From the NCBI GenBank assembly GCA_030035585.1, contig CM057469.1, positions 61,893,501 through 61,957,500 on the forward strand: a DNA stretch of 64,000 nt. The letters are read 5' to 3'. Shown here one piece after another: positions 34,001-45,450 of the stretch. The notes below the pieces were generated by a model. It was not told the DNA's origin. It ran no database searches and was given only the letters and a program-made list of their open reading frames with translations. The position numbers were made by a program, and so were the translations under genes. The first letter of the stretch is position 1; every line of letters begins with the position of its first letter. This DNA comes from Dugong dugon (taxonomy: Eukaryota; Chordata; Mammalia; Sirenia; Dugongidae).

Positions 34001-36292
34001 GGTCATTAAGCTTCTTGGCTGGTCGACTTTTCATCTTTCATGTTATTAGGGAAGATTTCTGTCAGCAGTTCTTCATTCATCCTCTCTGTGTTTTCTGTTT
34101 TATCCCCCTGTTCTGGAATTCCGATCACTCTTAAAATTTGCTTTTGATTGTATCCCACATATTTCTCAGGGTTTCTTCTTTTCTCTTGGTTCTTTTTTCT
34201 GATGTTTCCTTGTACAGATTTCTATCCAAGTTTTTGTCTTCAATTTCTCTTATCCTGTCTTCCATCTTTTCAAACCTGCTCCTCAGCCTTTCTATGACAC
34301 TGTCCAGTTCTGAAATCTTATTGTTTATCTTTTGGATTTCTAATTTTTGTTTTTGCATGATTTCTAGTTGTTAATTTGTTTTGGCATTTTGTTCCTGTAT
34401 TATTTTCCTGAATTCTTCCATTTTGTTGTCTGTATTTTCCATGAATTTTTCTTCCTTTTCCGTGAATCTGTCTACTTTCCACCATTTTTGTCTGTTTTTT
34501 CCATCAACTCTTGGATAGCTCTGAGTATTAGAGATTTGAATTCCCTATCATTTATTTCCAGTGTCTTTTCTCTGAAAAGTCATCTGTTCTTTTATGTTGT
34601 ATGCCAACTGGAAACATACTGTCCTGTTTTTGTATATGTTTTGATATTGTCTGCTGTTTTCGGGACATTCTGTAGTTGTTTTTCTCATGTATTGATTGTA
34701 GATTTGTTTGTTTCATCCTGATGTTTTGTTTTATTTGCTTATGTCTGAGCAGGCGAGCTGTGCATTCTTTGTTCTTTGCTCATCTGGAGGCACTATACTT
34801 TTCACCTCCTTCTCTAACAGGCTGGGTGTGTCCCTCAGGTATGGTACAGCAGGGCAGGTCCAACTGCAGGATAATTGTTGGGATGGGTTGTTTGTGTCAT
34901 ATACTAGGGCTGACAGGGCGAGCCATGAATCAGTGCAAGTCAGGTTCCAGTAGGCCATGTCTGTGCTACTTGGGGGGGGGGGGAGGGTGATCTCCAGCAC
35001 ATGCTGCAGGTAGGCAGGAAAGAAGGAGGGAGATTATGATGGGTGGAGCTAAGATGGGTATGAGAAAGAGGAAAGAGAGGAGAGAGGAACAGGAGCCAGA
35101 AACATACAAACAGACAAAAAAGTGCTAAGGGAGGTTGCTGTTGCAGTGGAGTGATGAGAGGCTGAGAAATGGAGGAAAACAAAAAGGAAAAAAATAAGAA
35201 AAAGTGTAAAAGAAAAAAATGAATAAATAAATATTAGATTAAAAAAAAAATCAAATCCCCCATGGATCGCACTGGTACAGCTGTGAGAAAAGAGGAAGTT
35301 GTTCCCAGGCAGTGAAGTACAGCCTGGCTAGAAGGGTTAGAGGTGTCACACCATGCCCGGTATTCAGGAGAAAGGAAGAGAAAGTAGGTATAGAGAGATG
35401 AGAAACTGGCAAATGAAGAAAGACGAAAAAGGAAAAAAAAAAGAAAACAAAACCAAAAAACCAAAAAACAAGAAAAAAATTCCGCAAGGGAACTTCCTGC
35501 ACATCTGCACAGACTGAGGGCATAGCTCCCAAGCCTCACAGCACTGCCTGTCTAGATGGGGCTCTCAAGCTGAGAAAAGAAAAAGGAAACAAACAAACCA
35601 AAATAGAACAAAGAAAGCCCCGGGGATCCCACTAGCGTGGCAACATGGGCCAGGAATCAATTCCACAGTCCAGCAGCATTTCACAGACTTTCAGGAAGAA
35701 GCAAATATGGCACATGGAGCCAGGTATTTGAGATTAACGAGGAGAGGTTTTGAGAGGTATGGAAGAAAGCAAAAGAAGGAGAAAAAAAGCAAAAACAGCA
35801 GCCAACAAATGGCGCTCACGGAGCTGGCCTGTGTGGGTGGGGGAAATCTAAGTGGCACTGGGGTGAAGCTTATGCTTCTTGGTCACGAGAATGTGGCCAC
35901 AGGAAGTAGAGGAGGCTGGGGGGGGGGGAGTGTGAAGAAAGGTGGTGGGGTGGGAAAGCATATATCACTGATTACCAGTTGTTCTGTCTCCTGCTGGAAG
36001 CTCTGTGAAGTTGCTTTCCCATAGTCCCTGTTCACCTGTCTCTGATAGGAATCCAAGATGGTGGATCTGTGCTGTGTTAGCTGATAGGGGACCTCTGCAT
36101 GTATCTGCCCTTGCTCTCTGTTCTCTGTCAGTTTCTTATTCCATTCGGTGGTTGGCTGAGTTCCTTATCTCTTCATTTGATGCTTAGTGCTTCAGGATTG
36201 ACGTTTATCTCTGCTTGCCTTAGTTTTTCGAGTCTTTGCTATGGAGGGACAGCTTCGTGCTTCTGTCTATAGCACCATGTTGCCAAAAGTCC
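31001..36292 (-). mobile_element. L1 LINE (outer element, L1-B), 5' part
   Basis: This continues L1-B after the nested insertion. ORF2 remains to about 33180, with its reverse-transcriptase motif FADD still readable near 31105 ([16 protein letters not shown]). The inter-ORF spacer, ORF1 remnants (about 33960-34700) and a long purine-rich 5' UTR (34700-36292) follow. Stops and shifts occur throughout. The 5' end is at 36292, next to the right-hand target duplication. Confidence 0.9.
34970..34986. repeat. Poly(G) run in L1-B 5' UTR
   Basis: A run of about 12 G, then agggtg. A second G run (9 G) occurs near 35920. Such runs are prone to assembly and polymerase length error. Confidence 0.9.
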
Positions 36293-36303
36293 TCTGTCAA
36301 AGT

Positions 36304-36730
36304 ATACAACATAATATCTGAGGCTTTCTGAGACACTGTATTTCAGAGGCAATGGAAAAGTTCTCGTGGTTTCCAGCTTCAAAATAATATTACATAACAA
36401 ACATGTAAAAACCAAATTAAGTCAAGCCTATGCTAGTAGCAAAATATAAGCAATTATTTATAAATTCCTAATATTAGCCTACTTGTCTATCTATAGATAA
36501 ATTTGCCAAAAAAGGTCAAATGTATGATTTTCTACAAGATGTCTAGCACACTTAATGATTTGTATTAATTATAAGGAGAAATTAAAATTGAATAGGTTTT
36601 ACAGCAATCATAACACTGACATAAAAAGTGACAAAAATCCAGTATCATGTATAAACACACACGCAACTGAATGTACACGATACTATAAGCTCTGAATTTC
36701 TATAGAACAAAGGAAAGTGGATAACATATT
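36304..36730. other. Spacer between CFHR genes, no feature seen
   Basis: AT-rich unique-looking sequence with no exon or repeat recognised. Confidence 0.6.
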
Positions 36731-36734
36731 CCCA

Positions 36735-36960
36735 TGACTATATTTGGGTTAAAGAGTCCTGATGGCACTAATGGCTGCTAACAAAATGACTGGTGGTTTG
36801 AACCGAGACAGTGGCTCCATAGGAGAATGGCCTGGCAGTATGATTCTATAAAGATTACAACCAAGAAAACCCTACTTGGTTCTACTTTTGTCACATGCGG
36901 TCACTATGAGGTGAAATCAACATGATGGCACCCATCGACAGTATCTTATTTGAGTTTAGA
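36735..36960 (+). repeat. AfroSINE, diverged
   Basis: Head 'agtcctgatggcactaatgg', then 'gtggtttgaaccgaga', 'gaatggcctggcagtatgat' and tail 'gtcactatgaggtgaaatca'. Confidence 0.8.
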
Positions 36961-37650
36961 GATAAGAGTATTAGTGTTTAACTCCTTTATACTTGGTTGT
37001 TTTCTAAATTTTTAACATGTATCATATTAGAATTACAAGAATGTTATTTTAAAATAAAGATGGCTAAAAAGAGAATATATTTGATGACTCTAAAGACTTT
37101 GTAATTATCTTCAGGTCTAATAATACTTTCATGATTTTGTGAGGGGGGGAGAATTTTGGTAAATAGGCAACAATAAGGTTCCAAAATACAATTTTTATGA
37201 TCATACATTTCAGATAACATTAAATAGTTAAAAAACACTCTTGGCTAGAAACAGTTTTAAATTCTAGAAAAAAACAAAACCTTTAATGATCAAACTGAAT
37301 CTTACTGATATAAATGAAAAAGGATCTGTAGGAACTATAGCACTAAGAGAGCTGGATGAAAAACTCTCCCTGCTCTTTCTGTTGTGTATATCAAGGATTC
37401 AGAGATTTCATTTGTTCGATTTGTCACAATCAATTATAGTCATTTATTCTTTTGCACCCAAATTATTCCAAATGTGGCTAGTGGGTGCCCCCTGAAGCTG
37501 GCTCCTGACTGCATCTGACAGATTCCCATTAGGCTTTGCACATCTCTCCTCTTGTAGGGCAGTGCAATGTTCTCAGCTCACTGTGTACTTCTCCTGCCCA
37601 TCACCTGTTATCAGGCATCCTTCCATTACCTCCGATTCTTTTATTGGAGG
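36961..37650. other. Spacer between CFHR genes; part may be an old repeat
   Basis: There is no coding exon I can support. The stretch 37440-37600 ('ccccctgaagctggctcctg', then 'actgtgtacttctcctgccc') resembles an old mammal-wide interspersed repeat, but I cannot name it with confidence. Confidence 0.5.
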
Positions 37651-37651
37651 C

Positions 37652-37848
37652 CTGGCAGTGCAAAATTTAAGCCCTTGGCTGCTAACCAAAAGGTCGGTGG
37701 TTCGAACCCACTAGCTGCTCTGCGGGAGAAAGATGTAGCAGTTGGCTTCCATAAAGATTTACTACCTTGGAAACCATGTAGGGCAGTTGTACTCTGTCAA
37801 ATAGAGTCACTATGAGTCAGGATTGGCCCAACGGCACACAGCAATTTA
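37652..37848 (+). repeat. AfroSINE
   Basis: Head 'aagcccttggctgctaacca', box-B-like 'ggttcgaacccactag' and tail 'tcactatgagtcaggattgg'. Confidence 0.85.
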
Positions 37849-37944
37849 GACTCCATGAATTGTGCGCTGTTGTGCTAGTTGATAATGTTCAGTTCTATTA
37901 AAATCTCATCACTTTCAGTGCCTTTTATTGGCCAGGTCTTTGAA

Positions 37945-38115
37945 ATATAAGAAAGTCTGGTGGCATAGGGGTTAAGAGTTCAGCTGCTAACCAAAAGGTC
38001 GGCAGTTTGAATCCACCAGGTGCTCCTTGAAAACCTTGTGGGCCAGTTCTACTCTGTCCTATAGGGTCTCTATATATCCGAATCAACTCGACATCAGTGG
38101 GCTTTGTTTTTCGTC
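37945..38115 (+). repeat. AfroSINE, short form
   Basis: Head 'gtggcataggggttaagagt', box-B-like 'agtttgaatccaccag', and tail with 'ctatagggtctctatatatc'. Confidence 0.85.
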
Positions 38116-39107
38116 TTTTGAAATATAAATGACAATTAAAAGTCAGTCGTTTCTACTGGATTTTAAAAGCAAAGTTTAATAATACAATTTTTGAATAATT
38201 TTTTAATGTATTTTCTCTTTACGGTTCCCAAAGTGGTGAGACCAGGGGAGTATCTTAGATGGCTGCTCACAGGCTTTTAATACCCCACACACTACACACT
38301 AAGGTAGAATGGAGAACATTGTCTTTATAAACTGTGTTATGCCAATTGAGCTAGAAGTTCCCCGACACCATGGTCCCCACAGCCCTCCGCCCAGCAATTC
38401 AGTCCCTCGGGCAGTTTGCAACTGTCTGTGGAGCTTCCATGACCTTTCTCTGTACAAGTTGTGCAGGCTTCCCCAGTAAGATGTACTGTTTTACCCTTCA
38501 CCAAAGTTACCACTTATCTCTTTAGTTCCCCCCCACACCCCTCCCGTCACTCGTAACCAACAAAGATTGTTTCTTTTTGTGTGTAAACTTTTAATTGTGT
38601 TAAATAGTAGAGGTCTCATACAATATTTGTCCTTTTGTGATTGACTTACTTCACTCAGTACAATGTCCTCCAGTTTCGTCCATGTGATGAGATGCTTCAC
38701 AGATTCATCATTGTTTTTTATCTTTGTATAATACTACATTGTGTGCATGTATCCTGGTTTGTTTATCCATTCATCTGTTGATGGGCATCTAGGTTGTTTC
38801 CATCTTTTTGCTACTATAAACAGTGCTTCAATCAATATGTGTGCACATATGTCTATTAGTGTGACAGCTCTTATTTCTCTAGGATATATTCCTAAAAGTG
38901 GGATTGCATTTTGTAGAACCCCCCCCCCTTTTTTTTTTTTTGTGGTGTTCAAGTTTTCTTTGTTCCTTTTACTCTCCTGTGCTGAGTTCCCTTTGTTTGT
39001 GGATTTTTTTTCATTTCTTTTGTTTTGGCAGGTTTTGTTTTTATAGAGACTTTACGTTTTTCTTCTTTATATTGATGAGTAGGTTTGTTAACTTTCTTTA
39101 TGGTTAC

Positions 39108-39592
39108 TGTGATGGTTAAGATTGCGTGTCAGGTTGGCTGGGCCATGATTCTCAGTGTTTTAATGTAATCACTCCCATGAGTGAATATACTGTGAGTAGT
39201 CAATCAGATGAAAGGGAGTCTACTTGGGTGTGTGGCCCACATCTGTATATAAGCAGACATTCTGGCTTTTTGCTCTCTCTGGATCTTGTGGCTGCTTCCT
39301 GTCATCTCATCTCCCGTTCTTGGGACTTGAGCTTTCAGCTTATCTGCAGAACCTGGGATTCGTCGATCTGCACAACCTGTGAGTGGGAGCCCTCCTCTCC
39401 AAACTGCCCATCTTGGGCTTGCCAGCTTCTGCAGCTGTGTGACTTGGGAGAGGCCTCCACCCGGATCCACGGACTTGGGACGTTCTAGCCTCTACAATCA
39501 TGTGAGCTGTTTCCTTGATATAATCTCTCTCTCTATATATATATTTATACACTTTACTGGTTTTGCTTCTCTAGAGAACCCAGCCTAAGACA
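39108..39592 (+). mobile_element. Solo LTR, MLT2-like (ERVL group), with 5-bp target duplication
   Basis: It begins TGTGATGGTTAAGATTG and ends TAAGACA. The target duplication is gttac at 39103-39107 and 39593-39597. The 5' sequence resembles the MLT2 family. It is inserted in the spacer of L1-D. Confidence 0.85.
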
Positions 39593-40142
39593 GTTACCTT
39601 GAAATTTACCCTTATCTTCCTAGATTTGAACCAGTCTATTATTACTTGATACCACTTGATTTCCTCTCCATTAGAAGGTTCTATACCTACACAGTTTGTT
39701 CCCTCTTTCATTGTTCTGATGCTGTTGTCATTTACAGATTAACCTCTCTGGTTCCCTTTTGCAATTCTTTTGGTTTTGCAAAGTCTTTAGTTTATTCCCT
39801 AGGTTGGTATCTGGCTAGTACAATCCTGCGTTCTGTATTTAGCCTGTGGTCTGATATTGTTTTTCTAGGGTTGAAGGACTTCCTTTAATAAGTCTCATAA
39901 GTTTGTTTTGTTTTTTACATAGTCCCTTATTTTCTGTTTATCTGGAGATGACCTAATTTCACCATCATATCTCAACAAGAGTTTTGCAGGATATATTACT
40001 CTTGGCTGACAATTTTTATTCTCTCAAGGTTTTATATATGTCATCCCATTGCCTTCTTGCCTGCATGGTTTCTGCAAATAATCTGAGTTTAGTCTTATTC
40101 TTTCTCCTTTGTATGTAACTTCTTATTTTTCAGGAGCTGCTC

Positions 40143-40901
40143 TCAGGATTCTTTGTTTGTCTTTGGTTTTGTCGAGTGTGATTTTGAATGCCTCGGTGAT
40201 TTTCTTTTGGGGTCAGTTCTATATGGGGTTGGTTGAGCTTTTTGGATGGTCAGCTTTTCATCTTTCATGACATTGGGGAAGTTTTCCACCAGCAATTCTT
40301 CAGTGATCCTCTCTGTGTTTTCTGTTTTCTCCCCCTGTTCTGAATCTCTGATCACTTGCAGTTTTTTGCTTTTGATTGTATCCCACATAATTCTCAGGAT
40401 TTCTTCATTTTTCTTTGTTCTTTTCTCTGATTTTTCCTCTAACAACGTTGTATCCAAGTGTTTCTCTTCAATTTCACTGATTCTATCTTCCATCATTTCA
40501 AACCTGCTCTGTAGCCCTTCTGTGGCACTGTCCATTTCTGAAATCTTGTTGTTTATCTTTTGGATTTCTAATTGTTGTTTTTGTATGATTTCTAGTTGTG
40601 AATTTATTTTAGCATTTTTTTCCTAAATTATTCTCCTTGAATTCTTCCACTTTTTGTCTGTATTTTCCATGAATTTGTTTGCCTTTTCAGTGAATTCATT
40701 TATATTTTCCTCACTTTTGTCTGTTTTTTGCTTCAACTCTTGGATAATTCTGAATATTAGAGATTTGAATTCCCTTTCAGTTAGGTCTAGTGCCTTTTCT
40801 TCTACTGGAAGATCATCTGGTGTTTTATTTTGGATGTCTACTGGAACCATCCTGTCTTGTTTTTGTAAATGTTTTGATATCGTCTGCTGTCGTAAGGGCA
40901 T
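40143..40901 (-). pseudogene. L1 ORF1 (L1-D), broken
   Basis: An N-terminal piece reads MVPVDIQNKTPDDLPVEEKA from about 40852. A second open piece (40535-40143) covers part of the coiled coil and the start of the RRM. The frame changes around 40620. Confidence 0.8.
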
Positions 40902-40904
40902 TCA

Positions 40905-42823
40905 GTGGATATTTTCCTCATTTATTGACTGTAGATTTGTTTGTTTCCTCCTGCTTTTTTGTTTTATTTGGTTATGTCTGAGCAGGCAGGCTGTGCATTC
41001 TTTGTCATTTGCTCATCTGTGGGCAAAATACTATTCACCTCCTTCTCCAATGGGCAGGGTTAGTAAATCAGGTATGGTATAGCAGGGCAAGTCCAGCTGG
41101 AGCGGAGTTGCTGGGATACGTTTTTTGTGGCACATTCAAAGGCTGACAGTGCGTACACTGAATCAGTGCAGGGAGGTTCCAGTAGGCCGTGCCTGTGCTG
41201 CTTGGGAGTGTGATGTTCGGCGCATGGTGCAGGTAGACAGGAAGAAGGGTTTAGATTGTGATGTGTGGAGTTTAGACAGGTATGGGAAAGATGAGAGAGA
41301 GGAGATGGGAACAGGAACCAAAAGCATACACACAAACAAAAAAGAGTGCTAAGCTAGCTTGCTATTGGAGTGGAGAGATGAGAGACTGAGAAATGGGGAA
41401 AAACAAAAATGAAAAAAAAAGAGAAAGGGTAAAAGAAAAAAATGAATAAATCAAGAAACTGGAAATGAAGAAAGACAGAAGGGAAATAAGAGAGAGAAGA
41501 GAACTAAACAAAGAAATAGAAAAACCTAAAACAAAAAAAAGGAGAAAAAAAAAACCAACAAAAAAGGATGCTCAGGGCCATGGCATTCTGCATGAGGTGC
41601 AGATAGGCAGGAGAGAAGGGAGAGGATGTGATGTGAAGAGCTAAGTGAGTGAACGAAAGAAGACAAAGAAGACAGAAACAAAAAAAGAAAAAGAAAAAAG
41701 GAAGTAAAACGAAGGCATATTAGGATTTGGCAGGCAGAGTCTGGGTAGACCTTATGAGTTTGTGTGCTGATAGCTCTCTAGCCAAGTGGTGTGGCTGAGC
41801 CTGTCAAGGAGGAGACAGGAGAAAGGAAATTAAGGAAGGAATAGAGAGAGAAGAAACAAACAGAAAAAAGGAAAAAATATTGCACTGAAGGAGCTGCCCC
41901 AGGGGGCAGCCCACACATTGGGAGGCCATGTGATAGTGGCTTTCTAGCCAAGCAGTGCAACACTGCCCATTGAGAAGAGGTGAGGGCAGTTCAAGGGGCT
42001 AGTTGGACTGGAGAAAGGAAAATAAGGGAGTGAGTGAGAATTAACCAGAAAAGAAAAACCAGAAGGTACTAAGAGAACCTGCCAGAGGGGGTGATGCAGA
42101 TCTGGGAGGCCAGGTGCCAATGACTCTCTAGCAGAGTAGGGTAGCAGAGCATGCCAAGAACGGGTGGTAATGTCAGATGGGGACAGCTTGAGAGGAGAAA
42201 GAAAAGAAAGAAAGGAGAGAGAGAGAAGAAACTAAAAAAAAAAATAAAAAATGACTCTGTGGGAGACTTCCAGCAGGGGTGGTACAAACCTGGGGTGGCC
42301 ATGCAGTGTGGCACAGCTTGTCATGGAGGTTAGGGCATGGCACACAGGGCTAGCTTGGGCGGAGAACAGAAGGTAAGGAATGGAGAGAGAGAGAAGCAAC
42401 AAAAAGAGCGAAAAAAGAATAGCAAAAACAAACAAAAATGGCACTGAATGAGCCAAATACTGGTAGGTGATTGGACCTGGGCCGCAGTGAGCTAGTATCT
42501 CTCTCGTTGAGTGACTGTGGACTGTTGCAAAGCAATGCAGGCTACGTGGGAAAAAGCTTGTGGACTAGGAGAGCATGTATCCCTGGTTTTAGGGTGCTTT
42601 GTCTCCTGTTGGGAAATCCAGGAAGTTGCCTTCTGATAATCCCTGTATGCTGTCTTTGGTGGCTGAGGTCCAAAATGGTGAATCTGGGTGACAGTGAGCT
42701 GATGTCTCTCTGGCCAAGCAACTGTGGCCCGTTGGAAATTGGCAGAGGCCACGTACAGGGAAGAAGGGTGTGTAGTAGGAAACCTTGTATCCCTGGTTAC
42801 TAGGTACTCTGTCTCCTGTTGGG
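40905..42823 (-). promoter_or_regulatory. L1-D 5' UTR with tandem monomer-like repeats
   Basis: The segment 41742-42480 contains about four imperfect tandem units of 180-190 bp. The anchor gggaggcca (or gggtagacc, ggggtggcca) recurs at about 41742, 41920, 42104 and 42293. Each anchor is followed by 'ctctctagc'-type sequence and then a purine-rich AG/GAAA stretch. A further pair of about 211 bp, ending in tctcctgttggg at 42601 and 42812, covers the 5' extremity. The units are about 70-80% alike by eye. Confidence 0.7.
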
Positions 42824-43349
42824 AGTGTGATTTTTAAAACTATGAGGAAAATACATGGTCTACAGCTGCATAAAAATCTTCCCAAATAGATTCTAAAGGC
42901 TCAATTAGTTCATCTGCTGTTATTTCCATATTATCATGCCAGGAATTTGGAACCACTAAAACATGTTAGCATTCTGGAAAAATGGTTTTTTTATTAGGCA
43001 AAATTAACAATCCAGTGGTTGGCTGGTAATGACAGCTGGACAGCTTTCATTCTCTAATTTCTTCTGTGGGTGTTAATTGTTGATATCTAAAAAGTGCTTC
43101 TGAAATTTCTTTCCAGTCAAATTTTGGTAGGCAACATACTACTGGTGCCATATTTACAGACATCTTAACTGTTCTGTTAATATTAGCTGTTCCTTCCTTT
43201 TCATCATGATCATGAATGGAACTATCATGGTTATAAATGAGGGTGGTGGCTTTGAAAGGTGATTGGGAAGAGGTTTGTTTAGCTGATCTATCAGTTTCCT
43301 TAAATTTCCTCTCTTTGTGGAATCTCTTTGGATTCATGGGCCATGATTT

Positions 43350-43700
43350 TAATTACAACAATCTCAGAGGGAGCAGAATGGCTTCTAAGAGGTCCGCTAC
43401 TAAAGGGCCATTTTTCATTTGGGTCCCAAAAGAAGTTAGCAAACCCTTTTGTTTCCATAACATGCCATAATATTTAATAATGCCAATAACGTACCTGGAG
43501 TCTATAAAAATATCTACTGATGGTCCAGAAACCAGTTTGCAACCGTTTGCTAGTGTGATTATTTCAGCTTGCTCTGCTGAACTGACTTCAGGAAAGGTGC
43601 CACTTTCAAGGACCTCAACTGAAGTAATAATAAAAGTATATCCTCCCTGGTAATGAGAGCTGGTAGGTTCACCATTAAATATGACCCATCTATAAATAAA
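43350..43700 (-). pseudogene. Retroviral RNase H region, broken
   Basis: The minus-strand reading near 43690 shows the first catalytic-site-like motif (LFIDGS-type), with a second match (SSAEQAEI) near 43580 after a frame change. It is separated from the reverse transcriptase by a later LTR insertion. Class I pol order is kept. Confidence 0.7.
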
Positions 43701-43742
43701 ACTAAATCAGGATTCAATAACAGCGCTTCTTGTAAACCTTCT

Positions 43743-44253
43743 TGTATAAGTTATGTAGTGTTCTGTTAACAGAAATACCACAAGTGGATGGCTTTAAGAA
43801 ACAGAAATTTATTCTCTCACACTCTAGTAGGCTAGAAGTCTGAATAAAGAGTGCCATCTCTAGTGAAAGTCTCTCTCTCTGTCATTTCTGGAGGAAGATC
43901 CTTGTCATCAGGCTTCCCCTGGTTGAGAAAATTCTCAGCACAGGAACCCTGCGTCCAAAAGATGTATTCTGCTCCTGGAGCTGCTTTCTTGGTGGTATGA
44001 GGTCCCCCTCTCTCTCTACTCATTTCTCTATTTTATATGTCAAAAGAGATAGACTTAAGACACAACCTCATCTTGTAGTCTGAGTACTGCCTCATTAACA
44101 TAGCTGCTGCTAATCCCACCTCATTAACGTCATAGAGGTAGGATTTACAATATATAGGAAAAACACATCAGATAATCACACAATACTGGGAATCATGGAA
44201 TAGTCAATTTGACACACATTTTTTGGGGGGAACACAATTCAATCCATAACCCT
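43743..44253 (-). mobile_element. Solo LTR, MaLR-like, inserted in retroviral pol relic
   Basis: Reverse-orientation copy of the LTR at 11611-12129 ('acagaaataccacaagtgga' near the start, 'cacaattcaatccata' at the end). The putative target duplication is cttct / cttgt, one mismatch. Confidence 0.8.
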
Positions 44254-44715
44254 TGTCTTGGAGACAAAAGCTCTTCAGTAAGATTTAAGCAATCGTAGGT
44301 TAGATGGTCACCATTATCAGGTAAAGGTAACAATGTAGATGGATTCAGAGAGGTTACAGCATGTAACCGAGTTTTGGACGTGGCCAAAGGAGAACTTCAT
44401 AAGAAGTCTGCCTGCTGGCTGACAGGTGTTGCATAAGCGTTGAATTTAAAATGGCTGACACAAGATGAGCTGCATAAACAGCAAGAAATTTTCCCAAACT
44501 AAATCTGCTGCGGACAATACCAATCTATTGGTTGCAGTGACTGCTATAAGGTATTGGGGGTAGCCTTTTGTAATTGGGTCCAGCTGGATGGTGCAATAAC
44601 CATTGGATCTTTGTTGTCCTCTGTGTTTTTGTGTGAGACCATCTAGAGCATTCCCAGAATCTCATGAACAAAAAATGAAAATTCTAAATTATAGCTAGGA
44701 AACTCTAGAGCCAAT

Positions 44716-44750
44716 GTGGAACCCTGGTGGTGCGGTGGTTAAGAGATTCT
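44716..44750 (+). repeat. AfroSINE head scrap inside the retroviral pol relic
   Basis: The bases 'ggaaccctggtggtgcggtg' and then 'gttaagag' match the 5' head of AfroSINE, but nothing downstream of the head is present. Confidence 0.6.
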
Positions 44751-45450
44751 TTTAGTTGAGTGATAGCCTTTATTATTTTCTCAAATAGCTGGAAAGGATC
44801 AGTCTGTGAACTCTTTAGACAATGGTAAAATGGTTGAGACAGCAAATACAAATTAGGCATCCAAGTTCTGCAGTGGCTGCAGAGTCCTAGAAATCCTCTT
44901 AACTGTTTCTTGGTGGTAGGGACAGGATAAGCCAAGACAATTTCTTTTCTTTTGTGGTCTATAGTGACCCCTTTTGCTGAAATAATATGGCTTACATTTT
45001 TAACAAAAGATTGAGTTAACTGTAATTTGTCTCTGGAGGCTTCATGACCTCCTTTGGCCAAATGTTGTAATAAGAGAATACTATCCATAAGACATTCCTG
45101 CTGAGCGTTAGAACACACACATGAATCATCCACATACTGCCATAAGGTAGAACTCTGTGAACTGTAAAGGCTGTCAATCAACACGTAAAATCTGAGAAAA
45201 ATAGATGGGGGACTATGTAAAATGTTGGGGCATGACAGTCCAGGTAAATTGTTGCTTCCTCAAAATGAAAGCAAGAAAATATCGACTGTCCAGATGGACT
45301 GTGATGCTAAAAAATAAAAGCTTGTAAAGATCAACTACTTTGAAACGAATTGTTTTGGGAGGAATATTAGAAAGAAATAGGTGAGAATTAGCATTTAGGG
45401 GGAATCTTGGAATTATTATACCATTAATAGCACTTAAGTCTTGCATAAAT
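44751..45450 (-). pseudogene. Retroviral reverse transcriptase region, broken
   Basis: Two open pieces (45446-45213 and 45184-44705) read as consecutive parts of a class I retroviral reverse transcriptase. The catalytic motif YVDD is in the second piece near 45130. Downstream the connection region (LRGFLGLCSHCRTWMPN) is clear. A frameshift and stop separate the two pieces near 45200, so no enzyme is encoded. Confidence 0.85.

Larger units (their letters stand above)
38205..42823 (-). mobile_element. L1 LINE (L1-D) with ORF2 deletion and long repeated 5' UTR
   Basis: Reading the minus strand from the right: long 5' UTR (42823-40905), ORF1 remnants (40901-40143), the inter-ORF spacer, then an abrupt jump at about 38912-38930 into the last part of ORF2 and the 3' UTR. 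Almost all of ORF2 is missing. The 3' end is also truncated. A solo LTR (39108-39592) lies in the spacer. Confidence 0.85.

Noticed and set aside
34970-34986. G-quadruplex-forming run
   Set aside because: It is a single homopolymer G tract in an L1 5' UTR, with no pattern of four separated G runs; assembly error in length is likely.
37361-37420. A hydrophobic stretch (LSLLFLLCISRI) resembling the signal peptide of the CFH family, as a candidate first exon of CFHR gene 2
   Set aside because: There is no nearby in-frame ATG at the right distance and no phase-1 donor after it, and the distance to SCR1 is over 12 kb. I could not support it.
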